From Gnetum montanum (Eukaryota > Streptophyta > Gnetopsida > Gnetales > Gnetaceae), in NCBI GenBank assembly GCA_015680685.1, contig MNCI01005411.1, positions 4,856 through 68,855 on the forward strand: a stretch of 64,000 nt of DNA. Direction: 5' to 3'. How positions within the stretch are numbered: position 1 is the stretch's first letter; every line of letters starts with the position of its first letter. The position numbers were made by a program, and so were the translations under genes. Positions 35,070 through 46,768 of this stretch are shown here, one piece after another. The notes under the pieces were generated by a model. The model did not search any database. It had not been told where the DNA came from and saw only the letters and a program-made list of their open reading frames with translations.

Positions 35070-36072
35070 GATAAATTGAAATCTTATCATGTAAAAAATG
35101 ATATTTTATTCAAGGATGGAAAAATTTGTATTCCAAAGTGTGACTTCATATCTAAATGTCTAGAAGAGAATCATCAAAGTAACATGGTTACACAGATGAA
35201 CAAGAAAAAGACATTGGAATTGGTGACAAAAAATTACTTTGTTCTAGGTATGCATAGAGATGTGATTAAATTCGTAAAAGAATGATTATATTTGTTAAAA
35301 GTTCAAAGGGGAAAAAGATGTTAATGTTCATTATCTATCTTTACCAATCCCAAATGCTCATTGGGAAAGTGTTTCTTTGAAATTTGTTTGTTACATTCCT
35401 AAGATAAGATCTAGTCATGATTCCATACTAGTTGTAGTAGATAGATTTACTAAGATGACTCATTTTATTCCATGTAAAAAGTGTAGTGATGTTTCCCATG
35501 TTAGTCATTTATTCTTTCAGCATGTCATGAGATTACATAGCATTCCTTTGAACATTGTGAGTAATAGGATTGAAAATTTACTAGCCATTTTTAGAGTTTA
35601 CTTTGGAAACTATTTGGAATTAAGTTATCTTTACCTACAACTATCACCCTCAAATCTATGGATAAACTAAAGTTGTGAATAGGTCCTTATTGAAGATATT
35701 GAGATATTTGTATGAGGATTAGTCTCAGTAATGGAAAAACATGTTAGCCCATGCTAAATTCTCATACAATAATGCTTCCTATTCTATCATTGGTAAGAGT
35801 TCCTTTATGGAAAATTATGGATTTTCATCAAGAATGATTAATGAGTTGAGAAAATTTGAGGATTATGCCTCTTTGAGTTCTCATTGTATTTAGTAAATGG
35901 GAGAATTACATTAGCAAGTTATGTCTCACTTGGAGAAAAAAAACAAAGGTTGTATCTTTTAAGGCTAATGAGGGTAAGAAGAAAATTAGTTTTTAGATTG
36001 GTGATTATATTTGGATCTACTTAAGTAAGAAAAGAAAAAAAATAATATATGCTTATACAAGATCAAGTTAAG
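35070..36072 (+). pseudogene. Integrase (G1), 3' end lost
   Basis: The zinc-binding side is at 35076-35290 (NYFVLGMHRDVIKFVKE). The core begins near 35350 with SLKFVCYIP, where the first catalytic Asp has become Lys. DSILVVVDRFTKMTHFIPCK follows at 35410-35480. The second catalytic Asp is also lost (IVSNRIENL, D to N). After about 35680 the frame breaks; fragments such as LRYLYEDXSQ and SYNNASYSIIGKSSF (35770-35810) continue the domain. At about 36072 the element stops where P1 begins. There is no 3' LTR, so its 3' end was removed when the two truncated elements were joined. Confidence 0.8.
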
Positions 36073-36230
36073 GAGAATTGGTCATATTTTCTTAGTCATA
36101 TCTTGAACTCACAGAGATTGATCCTAAGATATGCTAGCATCACATCTATATTGATATGACCATGAAGCCAAAGAGATAGCCATAGAGAAGTTACACAACC
36201 GAAGCATCACATCTATATTGATATGACAAT

Positions 36231-37840
36231 ATGCTTCGGATTCACAACTGAAGTACACCACCATCGAAAAGGAATTGATGGAAATGGTGTTTGCTTTATA
36301 GAAGTTGAAGCATTATGTTCTTGGATACAAGGTTTTTCTCCACATGGATGATAGTGCCTTCTACTTCTTGATGAATAAGCCAATGATAAGACCTTGTGTC
36401 ATACGGTGCCTAGTGATCTTGTAGGAATTCAATCTTATTATGGTAGATTGAAAGGACACTGAAAATGTGATTACGAATCACTTCTCTCAGCTACAATGGG
36501 ACAACAAAGAGGAAGAATTTCCACTCTATGATATGTTTTCTGAAAAACTCCTCTTTGCAGGGGCTATAACTGAACAATTGCCTATGACATGCCACAAGAC
36601 ATGCCACAAGCATTGGACCACCAGAAGAAATAGTAGTTTCTCACTAGGTAAAACACTTAATGAAGATCAATGAACACCTCTACAAGGTGTGCATTAATGA
36701 CCTAGTTTGTTCATGTGTTTCTGATGCTGATCAACTATGCATTCTTTAAGATGCTCATGAATGTCCTTGTGGAGGAAACTATGCTAGGAGATGTATGGAC
36801 ATTAAAATATTAATGGTAGGGTACTATTGGCCAACAATTGTCAAGGATGCTCACCATTATGTCCACTCTTGCAAATGATGCCAACAAGATGGTGGAATGA
36901 CTACCTGAATGGAGGGACCTCAACAATGGATTCAACCATTAGAACCCTTCAACATTTATGGTATTGACTTTATGGGTTCCATCACATCCATGTCAAATAA
37001 AAAAGTGTACATCATAGTTTTTGTTGACTATTGTACGAAATGAGTAGAAGCAGTAGGTATTGTTAAATATACATCTTCTATTATTGCTTAGTTTGTACAG
37101 AAAAATGTTGTAAATATGTTTGGTGTGCCACATGCATTAATTTTTGATAATGGAACTCACTTTATAGACACTACTTTTTAAAAGCTCATGAAACACTTGG
37201 GAGTTGAACATAAGCTCACAACACCCTACCATCCCTAAGTCAATGGTTAAGCTAAGGTCACCAATATGGATGTCACAAGGATTCTAACAAGAACTGTTAG
37301 AAAATATAGGAAATATTGGAGCACAAAACTCAACAATGTCTTTGGGCCTACCACTCAACATAGAAACTTCCTATAGGCTATTCTTCCTATTAGCTTATGT
37401 ATGGAAATTTACCAATACTTTCTATTCAATCTAAGCTCCATACAATTTCAATAGACTATGACCTTGACCTTGACTTGAGTCTAGCAAAAAAAGAAAGAGT
37501 AATGAATTTCAACCTACTAGACAAAAATCTATTGATGATCAACTAACAAGTTGCATAAGGCATACAACAAAAAATGTCATTACCTTAAAATTAGAAAAGT
37601 CAAATTTCAACCAGGAGATAAGGATCTCTACTGGAATCCCACACATGTACCTCAATGAACTATGTTTCAAACATTATGAGAAGGACCTTACATCATTTAC
37701 AAAACTTTATTTTCCAAGCCCATGATGATGTACAAACATGAGAGCCTAAAAAAGAAATAGTTGATCAACATACAATAAGTCAAACCTTTCTATGAACATA
37801 AGCTAGCTAATACAACAAATGCCTCAATGGATAAATAACC
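36231..37840 (+). pseudogene. RNase H and integrase (P1)
   Basis: RNase H C-terminal half: YTTIEKELMEMVFAL, LGYKVFLHMDDSAFYFL and ENVITNHFSQLQ (36255-36500). Integrase: zinc-binding segment HECPCGGNYARR (about 36757) with CQQDGG; core with GIDFMGSI (first Asp kept, about 36963), LIFDNGTHF (second Asp kept, about 37140) and the AKVTN segment near 37255, where the catalytic Glu is Lys. The C-terminal domain runs to about 37840. P2 has the same Glu-to-Lys change. Stops and frameshifts are present. Confidence 0.82.
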
Positions 37841-39356
37841 ATGCTCCATATTTCAGATCTCCTCTTTTGAACTTAGTTGTGGGGGAGATGGCCACCCATG
37901 CTAATCATATAAGTAGCTCCTCAATTTTTCATCATTTTATTTTACACACTTTTGTTTTATAACTTTCTATTTTACACATTCTTTATTTTACTTCTTTTTT
38001 CATGTTATTAATCTTTTCTAATTTTTATTCTACACCATCATTAGTACATTTTCTATTTTATGAATATTTTATACTTTCTTTTATATTTTATTTTATTTTA
38101 TTTTGGTTCAATTTTCTAACTTTTTGTTAATAAGTGCTAGGTATAGTGGTAATGCATTGCTTGATGGTGATATGTACTATTTTGTTATTTGATTATTGGT
38201 GTCTAGATTCTGGCTTTAAATTTTATTACAAATGATTAGGACATGGTTTCTTTTCCATGCAATAGATAGTAAGTCCACAACATCCACCCATCCACAAAAC
38301 TATAAACAATTCATGACTTTAGTAGTTTCGAAAATTGGAAATGATTCAAAGGTTTGAATATGGTATGACTTGAAAGTGATTTGGTATTCTTTGTACCTTT
38401 TTGTTTTCCTATGTGCATGTGTGTTTTCATGGATTTCTTACCATTTTTCATCAACCAATAAAAGGAAGTTGAATAAGTCTTTGCATGGTGTGGTTCTCAT
38501 AAAAAGAATGATGGGAATTCAAAGTACATCTCTTAGACAAAATAAATGGACTATAAGCATTGGTAATGGGACTAGAAAGACATTCTACCCATACCTAAAG
38601 GTCCCCTCTAACTAAGACCCTTCCTCACTTACTACTTCTCCTTTCTTCTCTAATATTAAATCATGGTTGTTTTGTGGATGTAATCTTGTGTCTTAAGGGG
38701 ATGGACTAGTATTAAAATGGTAATGTGAAGTCATTGAACATGATTGATTTTGGTCTAGAATAATGATGGATCTTATCAAGTGATTTAAACATAAAATTCA
38801 CAAGGGACTTTCTGTGACCTTAATTAGAAACTCTATTTCACTCTCTCTCATCCATCTATTCTTTCTGTGTCTCACCTCACTATCAATTTCATGTTCTTAT
38901 TTGATGTGTCAAAATTCTTGGGCAGTTTCTTTTGGGGTTTTGTACTTAACCTTCCATAACCATTAATCATCCACAGAACCTAGGGACTCCTTAGTTTGAA
39001 GTTATGCAAGGGTAGTAAGGGCCTATGCCTACTTTAGGGAGGACCCACTTGGATATCTTTTGAATGGGTTAGTTAAGTTCTTTACCCTTAGATACTCTCA
39101 TAATCAAATCCATTTTTTAGCTCATCAATGACATCCAATTATGCACATCATCATAATGTTTTTTAGTGAAACCTTTTATTGTTACTATTTTAAATTCTTA
39201 TACCCTCTCAAGCATTTCATCCTATTTGAACTTTTTTTAAATTTGATGGACCACTTATCTATTTTACCCTATTTTTTGATCTTTTTGCTAACACCCCTAA
39301 AGGAATCAATCCAACATAATCACAACCTAGATGGGTGTAAGCACTAACAAGATAAG
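37841..39356 (+). other. Post-pol noncoding region of P1
   Basis: Contains a polypurine-like block GTTGTGGGGGAGATGG (37877-37892) followed by CCACCCATGCTAATCATATAAG, a TTTTACACA-type T-rich array (37925-38110), the block AGAAAGACATTCTACCCAT (38575-38593) and the block TTTAGGGAGGACCCACTTG (39033-39051). All recur in the same order in P2, and as reverse complements in C, D and H. No stable reading frame. Confidence 0.65.
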
Positions 39357-39416
39357 GTACTTAGCAACTATGTGTTACATATTGCATACTAATTTGCAAT
39401 TTTGTTGTCATTGCAG
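39357..39416 (+). other. Intron-like module, 60 bp (P1)
   Basis: Donor GATAAG|GTACTT, branchpoint TACTAAT at 39387-39393, T-rich tract, acceptor CATTGCAG. The following exon TGGGAAGCATGGATTG matches copy B and, in part, H. Confidence 0.7.
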
Positions 39417-39754
39417 TGGGAAGCATGGATTGTAAGTGAAACTATCTTCATCAAGGATGATGTAGTAGTATCACATGACAAGGACCGTTCATGATCATGG
39501 GATCTTCTCTCCCACTCTTTAGCTACCAAGATGCATTGGATGCCAATTTTATCAAGAGTATTCCATTTTCTTATCATGAACATCCAATTTTATAAAGATT
39601 GTAACCCTATACACCTAGGCATTCAAAGTCAATCTGTTCCATATGAGTTAGTTTATATGTTAGTCAATAATCCCTTATTTTTCCAATATGTTGTAAGGAA
39701 CTTGTTTCTTTTCTTTTTCACTTGAGGACAAGTTTTCATTCAATCAAGGGGCTA
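39417..39754 (+). other. Short 3' exon and polypurine tract (P1)
   Basis: The exon start resembles those of copies B and H, but the first ATG frame is closed after four codons and no ORF-X is present. The segment ends with the polypurine tract AATCAAGGGGCTA (39742-39754), immediately before the LTR. Confidence 0.6.
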
Positions 39755-40591
39755 TGATGAATCATGTTTTTGCATGTTCCAATATTAGATATCCAATATT
39801 AGAACCTCAATATCAAATACTTGATATTGAAGCCTAGGATGCATTATCAAATATCCAATATCATAGGGTATATGCCATCTTATAAATATAGTGCTTAGGC
39901 TCATGGTTTTGATATCATTTCTTTTGTCATAGTTAGTGAAGCTCTTGTAGTTTGTTTTCTTTAGAGTTAGAATATTTTTTGAGTACCCACAATAGGAAAC
40001 TAAGTGTGCATGGATATTTTTTTGAACACTGATGTACTTGAGCATAGCAATATGATAAGAATAAAAACAACTCTTTTTGATAATCCTTACAGCACTAAGA
40101 ATATATTAATGTTTCATTTAATGAGCTTTACATTCATACACTTTAATTTAATTCATTTCAATTAAGTAATTAATTTTCAATTGTTAATGAACATAAGCAT
40201 GACCACTTCAAGCATACATATAGTGCTTGGTAACTCAAAAATGCTATATGTGTATAGGATGTGTCCACAAAAGTGGGATTGGTACTTGTGTTAGGCTAGC
40301 TAGGTAGTGAATGAATTAGATCTTAAATTACTTTTCCCTTCATTCTTGTTATAGGAAACTAAAATTATAAAACATAAAATGAGAAAAATCATGTACCTCG
40401 ATTACAGTTAAACCATGTCCTTAAGCTTCACAATTGTAGTTAGGAAGACAATGAACATTCTCAATGCCCATTTCACTTTCTAGAGGAACTAGTGCACTAG
40501 AGAACTATGGGTCAATAGAATTGGATCAGATCATGTCTGAATGCCTTACTGATTAGTATGGTTGGGCATAGGGGTACCTCACCACTCATCA
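39755..40591 (+). repeat. 3' LTR of P1
   Basis: An 837-bp LTR from TGATGAATCATG to CACTCATCA. The U3 has many GATATC/AATATT motifs (39778-39870), the TATA box TTATAAATA is at 39880-39888, and R-U5 follows. The downstream bases CTTAT do not match a primer site, confirming a 3' LTR. Confidence 0.93.
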
Positions 40592-42299
40592 CTTATTGAA
40601 GCATAGAAAATTTAACAATGACAATTGAAATTTTTGAATGAAAATAAACAACCATAACACATGGCAACATTGGTAGCATAGCTAGAGTAAAGCTAGAAAA
40701 CACAAAAGGATGATTCAATGCTCAATGGTAATTTGATCCAGCCTAGAGAGGGTCAATTACAAATCCTAAAATATGATTTGAAACAACCAAATTAGCAATT
40801 CCAATTCCAAAATTGACAATAATAGTAGAGGTGATGTGAACCTAGGAGAACATGATGGCTAGAGATGTGGCTTCCTATGGTGACTTTTATGATATTTTTT
40901 ATTAAGGAAACACATGGCAACCATAGCTCAAAATTTTCATTATACACATGGAAGATTTAACTCGAAATGTAGTTGTAAATTTATATTCATAAGATATTTG
41001 TAAGACACTTAATTCCTCATAATTATTGTAACTACCTTAATGTCACTATAAAAGAACCTTTAAAGATAGAATTAAGGATGATTTTTTTCTGGGGGGGAGA
41101 AGGGGGAAAAACCAACTTTGAATAATTTTTATAAAATGGCTTGCTAAGGAAAAAAATTTAGCTACTTTGTTATAATCTTGTGAGTTCATTTTTTTTTCAT
41201 TTTGTTGTAGTTACTTAGGTAATGCTTTAGATAGTATTGTGGTTGTCTTTTAATTTTGGAAATTTTCCTAGGTTGTCTTCTATAGCTCTATTTTTTGTGC
41301 AATATTAGACTTTTATTAATATTTTCCATAGAAGAGATTATGTTCATGAAAATCCTCAAGTGAAATTTAATAGTAATGTCTTAATGAAATTACCTATTTT
41401 GAGCATAGAGAATTTAGGAGAATCTTTGGTATTTTATGATGACTAAAATAGCTTCATTGTTTTAATGCATATTGCCTTGGTATTTCAATCCATAAATTGT
41501 CAAATTTTTTTGAAGATTTGTTCAATTTAATCTTTCAAAACTATTACCTAGCAAACATAGATGCTCATACTTTATCATTTACGCAACAATTTTTAGTAGT
41601 ATAATAAGATTTTCTTTATAAAATCACTTATTGAGATTAGAAGGTTTGGATAATTCATAGTTATTTAATTAAGAATAGATTTATCACAAAGTGTTTTCTT
41701 GTGTCAATTTATCTTGCTTAAACATTTGATATTTTAGACAAATATGCTTTCTTTTATTTTCTCTTTCTAAGTCCATTGAATCTGGCTCTATTTCTAGTTT
41801 TATTGTGGAATTTTCTCTCTAGGGGAAATTAGAAGTAGATTGGGAAAATTGTGCTCAAATGTTTTTGTAAAGTTTTATTTGTTACAAGTAACCAACTACA
41901 AGGACCATATAGATTAAGTTTTTGAACAAAATAGGAACCTTCAACAACTCACAGTATTTGACAAAGTTAGTTGAATTTTTTATGATAACTAATTATACTT
42001 TTATACCCAACATAACCTTTTGAACATTTGCAATAATAAACAGATACTCGTGTTTAGTACATTTCATAACTACTAGGTTTATTTGGAGGTATCTAGGCCT
42101 TGGTGTTGCCAAAGACTAGTAAGCACCTAAATCCTATTTGAAGAACACCTTCAATTCCATGACCCTTAGTCACAAGATTATGAGGCTTCCAACATTGGCA
42201 ATCTAGTTCCAAATGATCACCAATACTTTCCCAAGAATCTTAAAGGTTATACATGTTTTCTCTCAATCCTCAATTACTCACCATGGAGCCAAATCTTAA
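40592..42299. other. Unassigned AT-rich DNA
   Basis: No protein domain, LTR or RNA gene recognised. A G-rich tract (two G-runs in a purine stretch) lies at 41088-41110. This may be older flanking sequence or an unrecognised element. Confidence 0.3.
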
Positions 42300-42972
42300 G
42301 AAAGGATACTTATAAGAGATTCTATTAACCTTTCTCAATAGCTCTATCTTATCTCTCACTCAATTTCCTTATATATGCTCTCTTCTTGTACGATGTTTCC
42401 TTCTCAAGAGCTTTCTATCTTGCTCATTGTACCAACAATGGTGAATTACATCAATATTTATGAACAATAAGGGGACCAAAAACCTAGAAACCTTACATCA
42501 ATTCACTTGATGTTCTTTAGATGTTTTGCAAGTCTTCTCACCTTCTTCATAGCTATTTCCATCCTTTTTCATCTTGTTTTGGTTGTTTCCTTAATTAGGA
42601 CAGGTCTTTTCAGAAATTTCTCTGGCTATACAAGTTGTCTTTGGTCTTACCAAGACATCTTCTATGTCAACCTAACTCTCGGGGAAGAAAGCTTATATTT
42701 CTAGGAGAAATCTTTTCCTGACCCAAGACATCTCTAGGTTTGAGGAGATGTCTCATCCAAGGCATCTTCTTCCTAGATAAGACATCTCTCTTGAGACTTT
42801 TGCACTTTCAACAATGCATCTCTTTTTATTTTCAAATGTCTTCTATCATCCCAGGTCTCAACCAAGATGTCTCCTAGTCTTCTAAGACATCTTATTTAAG
42901 CTTGAAACCTAGAAAAGATACATATAGGATAAAAAAAGGGGATTAGAAGAGGTGTCCCTACACTAACTCTCA
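42300..42972 (-). repeat. Family 2 LTR, type with AGACATCT array, truncated
   Basis: Minus-strand LTR starting TGAGAGTTAGTGTAGGGACA at 42972. The U3 has about eight AAGACATCT/AGATGTCT motifs (42640-42900). The left end stops near 42300 without a U5 end or primer site. It is the 3' LTR of the minus-strand fragment to its right. Confidence 0.7.
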
Positions 42973-44535
42973 TAACCTTAAAAATGTCATGCTTCATGAC
43001 CTTTTAAAATAATCAAGAATCAATGTATTAGAAACATCACACTTAGCATAATAATCAACACTCAATGTATTAGAAACATAAAAATGACTATCATTTTATG
43101 TTTTGGTTTTGAGCTTCCTTTTCTCATGAAGGGTTGTCCTCATGCCCCATAATGCTTCATTTATTTGAGCATCTTCTTGGAATGCTTCCCTTACATCCCC
43201 ATGATAACTCAAACCTACATAAAATGATACAAGAATTTGGAAAAATAGTTGTTAGCATAAATCCATGGATTAGGCCTTCTTACCCTATGTCCAAATAGCA
43301 ATGACATTTCTTGACTTGCTACAAACTGATCTTCCTTGTTCTTCTAGCATTCATTTTCCAATAAAAACTTTATCCCAGAAAATATAAAAGTACTCAAAAC
43401 CATCACCCAACATACTATAGTCATCAACATCCAAGGTTAAATAGTATCAAAATAAACCCTCTTCTTATTCATATAAAACTCCATGCAATCAGTAATAGTA
43501 TTCATATTAAAAGCATCCTCATCAAAATCAAAGAAAATTTCATCATCACAAATAGCATTAACTCTTAAAATCTCCTTACAACTAGGAAGCATCAATGAAG
43601 AATTCAAATTACCAACCTCACTATTAATAATAATGGACAACCTAAACTTATGATTTTCTTACCTTATAGTCCAACTATTATTTTCACCATCAAAGATAAG
43701 CTTATTATCATAATTCCATGGTCTACCAAATATGAGACCTAAATAATCAATAGGCAATACATCATAAAAACTTGATCATGAAAAATTTCATTCGAATAAT
43801 CAATAAAGAATTATTCCTTAACTTTCTTATAATTATTTTTCATTAACCAATACACTTTGTATGGATTAGGATGAGGAATTGTAGGTAAGTACAATAGCTT
43901 TTCCACCTTGGTAGAAATCACATTTTCTTATGCTTAATCATCAATGAACAGACTCAATGAATTATCCTTAACATCGTAATAAGTTCTAAATAAACTCTTC
44001 CTTATAACATCCTCATTAACACTAACATGTCCAATAAGAGTACAATTATTTAATTCAATTTGTTCAATAGTATACAAATAATCTTGTTCACATATCTTCT
44101 TTGAAGATTGAGGCTCATCCTCTTACATAGTTTTAATTTCCATACCGTTAAATGCATTCTTCTTTGGCTTTATGAATTCTCATTATTTATGAACTAATTC
44201 ACCAAAATTAAAACATATATATTTACCATGATCTTTACCTCCTGGAAATTATTCCCTTCTTCCTTCCACCCCATCTCTCTTCCCTAGCACCTCCCCTCCC
44301 TTGCCCCACAACACAAACCCCTCCCTTTCCTCCCGAAACTTCCCATCCTAAGAGAAGTATATTCCCTTTCCTTCTTCTTTGGCTCATCTTAATCATCCTC
44401 CTTAGATGATTTCCTTGACTTATAAGCTATTTCTTTCTCATTTCTTTTCTTATGATCTTTATCCGTATTTAAGCCAAACTTTGTGATTTTCATTTTTTCC
44501 TTGAAAGTAAGATCATAGACTTCATCATTAAGGAT
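42973..44535 (-). pseudogene. Gag C-terminus and protease fragment (G2, minus strand)
   Basis: Read leftward. A Lys/Arg-rich stretch is followed by a zinc knuckle near 44220 (YICFNFGELVHK; correct spacing, second Cys replaced by Phe). Then come GHVSVNEDVI and a protease core LFIDD*A*ENVIST near 43930, with LPTIPHPNPYKVYWL after it, a clear chromovirus protease signature. The rest of pol is missing and LTR sequence follows at 42972. An open 67-codon stretch at 43437-43640 is not recognised. Confidence 0.68.
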
Positions 44536-44559
44536 TTACCAACTTCTATTGGGTTAGTA

Positions 44560-46420
44560 GGTTTTTATAAATTATTGATCAAAAATTTAGTGGTGTTTCT
44601 TAGTCTATTTCGGTTTTGTTGAAGGAAAATAAAGAATTCAAGTGGGATAATGAAACCCAAGGAAGCTTTGAATAGTGAACTAGTGCTTGCAATGTCAAAT
44701 ATTTCGAAGATTTTGTAGGTGGAGGTGAATTCAAGGGAACTTACCATTACTGGTTACTTCCACAAGAAGGTAGGCTTGTTGCTTACTTTTCATAAAATTT
44801 GAATGATTCAAGGCATAAATATAGTGTACATGAGAAGGATTTGTGTGCTTTTCTATAGGCAATTAAGCATTGGAGGCATTACTTGTTACCCAAGGAGTTC
44901 AATTTGATGATAGACCACAAAGCACTACAATTTCTAAACTCTTAAAATAAGTTTAGTGCAAAGAAAATGAAGTGGGTTGCATACTTACAAGAGTTAAATT
45001 TTGTATTAAAGAAAAAAAGTTAAAAAGCCAATGTGATGGCTAATGCATTGTCCAAAGTGCATGTGGTGAATTTCAGTGTACCTCATGTGGAATGTATGGA
45101 TGATTTTACTTCTTTGTATGAGAATGATGTTGATTTTTGGCATGTTTGGAAAAGCCTTAAATAATCATTCACGAGTAGGATAGACTAGTGGAAGGACTAT
45201 GATATTTAAGATGAAATATTATTTAAAAATGGAAAGGTATGTGTTCCTAATTATGATTTTAGGAAATGCTTTTGTTTTAAAAGCATTGTAATGGCATGGT
45301 AGGTCATATGGGAAAGGATAAAAGATTAGAGCTTATGGGTAAGCACTATTTTTGGCTTGGTATGGCAACAAAAGTTTCAAAATTTGTAAAAGAGTATTTA
45401 ACTTGTCATAAGTATAAAGGAGGTAAAGGAGTGAATGGACATTATATACCTTTGCCAATTCAAAAGGGTTCATGGGAAACTGTGTCTAGGGATTTTGTAA
45501 GTGATATTCCAAAAATGAAAAGGGTAAATGATGAAATTTTTGTTGTTTTAGATAGGTTCTCTAGATGACATAATTCATTCCACATATGAAGATAAGCACT
45601 GCTTCTCATTTTTTAAAATTTTTTTTTTAGCATGTTGTGAGGTTGCCTAGAATTCCTTTGAATATTGTTAGTGATAAAGACTTCAAATTTACAAGTTATT
45701 TTTTGAGATCCCTTTGAAAAATGTTAGGGAAAAAATTGAATTTTTTAGTACATTTCATTCACAATCTAATGGCCAAATGGAGGTGGTGAATAAATCCTTA
45801 TGGAACATATTGAAATGTTTGTATGATCAAGATTCAAATAGGTAGAAAAAAATTATTGTCTTATGTTGAGTTTTCATACAATAATGTTTTTCATGTTGCT
45901 TCTAGTAAAAGCCCACTTAAGGTTAACTATGAGGTTAGTCAAAAAATGATCAATGCTTTAAAGAGATTTGGTGAGAAAGCTCAACATAGTGCTAATTTTG
46001 TATAAGAGATGAGGGATATCCATGTATAAGTAAAATAAAATCATAAGAAAAATGATAAAGAGAGATTCCTTAAGAGAAATGAAGACAAATAGAAGCCAAA
46101 TTTTTCTATTGGTAGCTTGGTTTGGATGCACTTGAAGAAGAAGCCATTAAGAGGTATTAACTTCTTCAAGTTGAAAGCCAAGAAGAGAGGGCCTTTTAAA
46201 ATTATCTCCAAGATTAATAATAATGATTTTAAGATTAATTTACCAAATAATGTTGGTATGTATTTTGTGTTTGATGTTTCTGATCTTATGCACTATCATG
46301 GACCAATTGATGAGGAGACCATACAAGGTAGCATTGATGAGTTGAAGGGGGCAATTGATTAGTCCAAGCCACCAATGGAGAGAGACAAATTCATAACTCA
46401 AGAAAAAGGAATCTTCTAGC
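44560..46420 (+). pseudogene. RNase H and integrase fragment (G2, plus strand)
   Basis: Starts at the end of RT (GFYKLLIKNL) and continues through RNase H: GYFHKKVGLLLTF, then HYLLPKEFNLMIDHKALQFL (about 44880-44940) and VMANALSKVHV. Integrase: the His pair of the zinc site (HCNGMVGHM) is kept but one Cys is Tyr (CHKYK). The core has VSRDFVSDIP, EIFVVLDRFSR, IVSDKDFKF and, in a shifted frame, SNGQMEVVNKS, so all three catalytic acidic residues are still encoded. The C-terminal domain (46117-46362) has VWMHLKKKPLRG, KKRGPFKIISKIN and FDVSDLMHYHG. Its strand is opposite to the gag-protease pieces on both sides. Confidence 0.85.
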
Positions 46421-46569
46421 ACTTAGGGAGTAAAGATGCCCAAGTACTTGATCCATTGGGAGAATTAGTCTATGGATGATGTTGTATGGATCCATGAGAT
46501 CAAACTACATGAGTGGGGGATGACTTCAACCCCTACTTTCTTATTTAGATAAGTTAACTTTTTGAAGGA

Positions 46570-46768
46570 TGGGAGAGTTGGTATAGGGACACCTCTTCTA
46601 ATTACCTTGTTCTTCTTTATAATATGTTTTTGCAAATTTCAAACACTCAAATGAAGTCCTTTCTAAAAGTTATGTTTTCACTAGAGACAACCTAAGGAGG
46701 TTAGAGATGACCTATACGATAAGAAAAATTTCTAGAATTGACCATTCCAAGTTGGGTAACAATTAGGA
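46570..46768 (+). repeat. Family 2 LTR start, type without array
   Basis: Begins TGGGAGAGTTGGTATAGGGA after a polypurine-like TTTTTGAAGGA, so it is the 3' LTR start of the preceding integrase fragment. It aligns with the LTR at 49080-49885 (shared AAAGTTATGTTTTCA segment). It is cut off at about 46768, where a second LTR start follows. Confidence 0.65.

Larger units (their letters stand above)
36079..40591 (+). mobile_element. Family 1 copy P1, 5' truncated
   Basis: Plus-strand Athila-like element. It begins inside the protease-RT linker (matches 53720-53840 of P2), loses RT at a rearranged junction (36160-36231), then has RNase H, integrase, the post-pol region, an intron-like module, a short 3' exon, a polypurine tract and a full 3' LTR. 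The 5' LTR, gag, protease and RT are missing. Confidence 0.85.
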
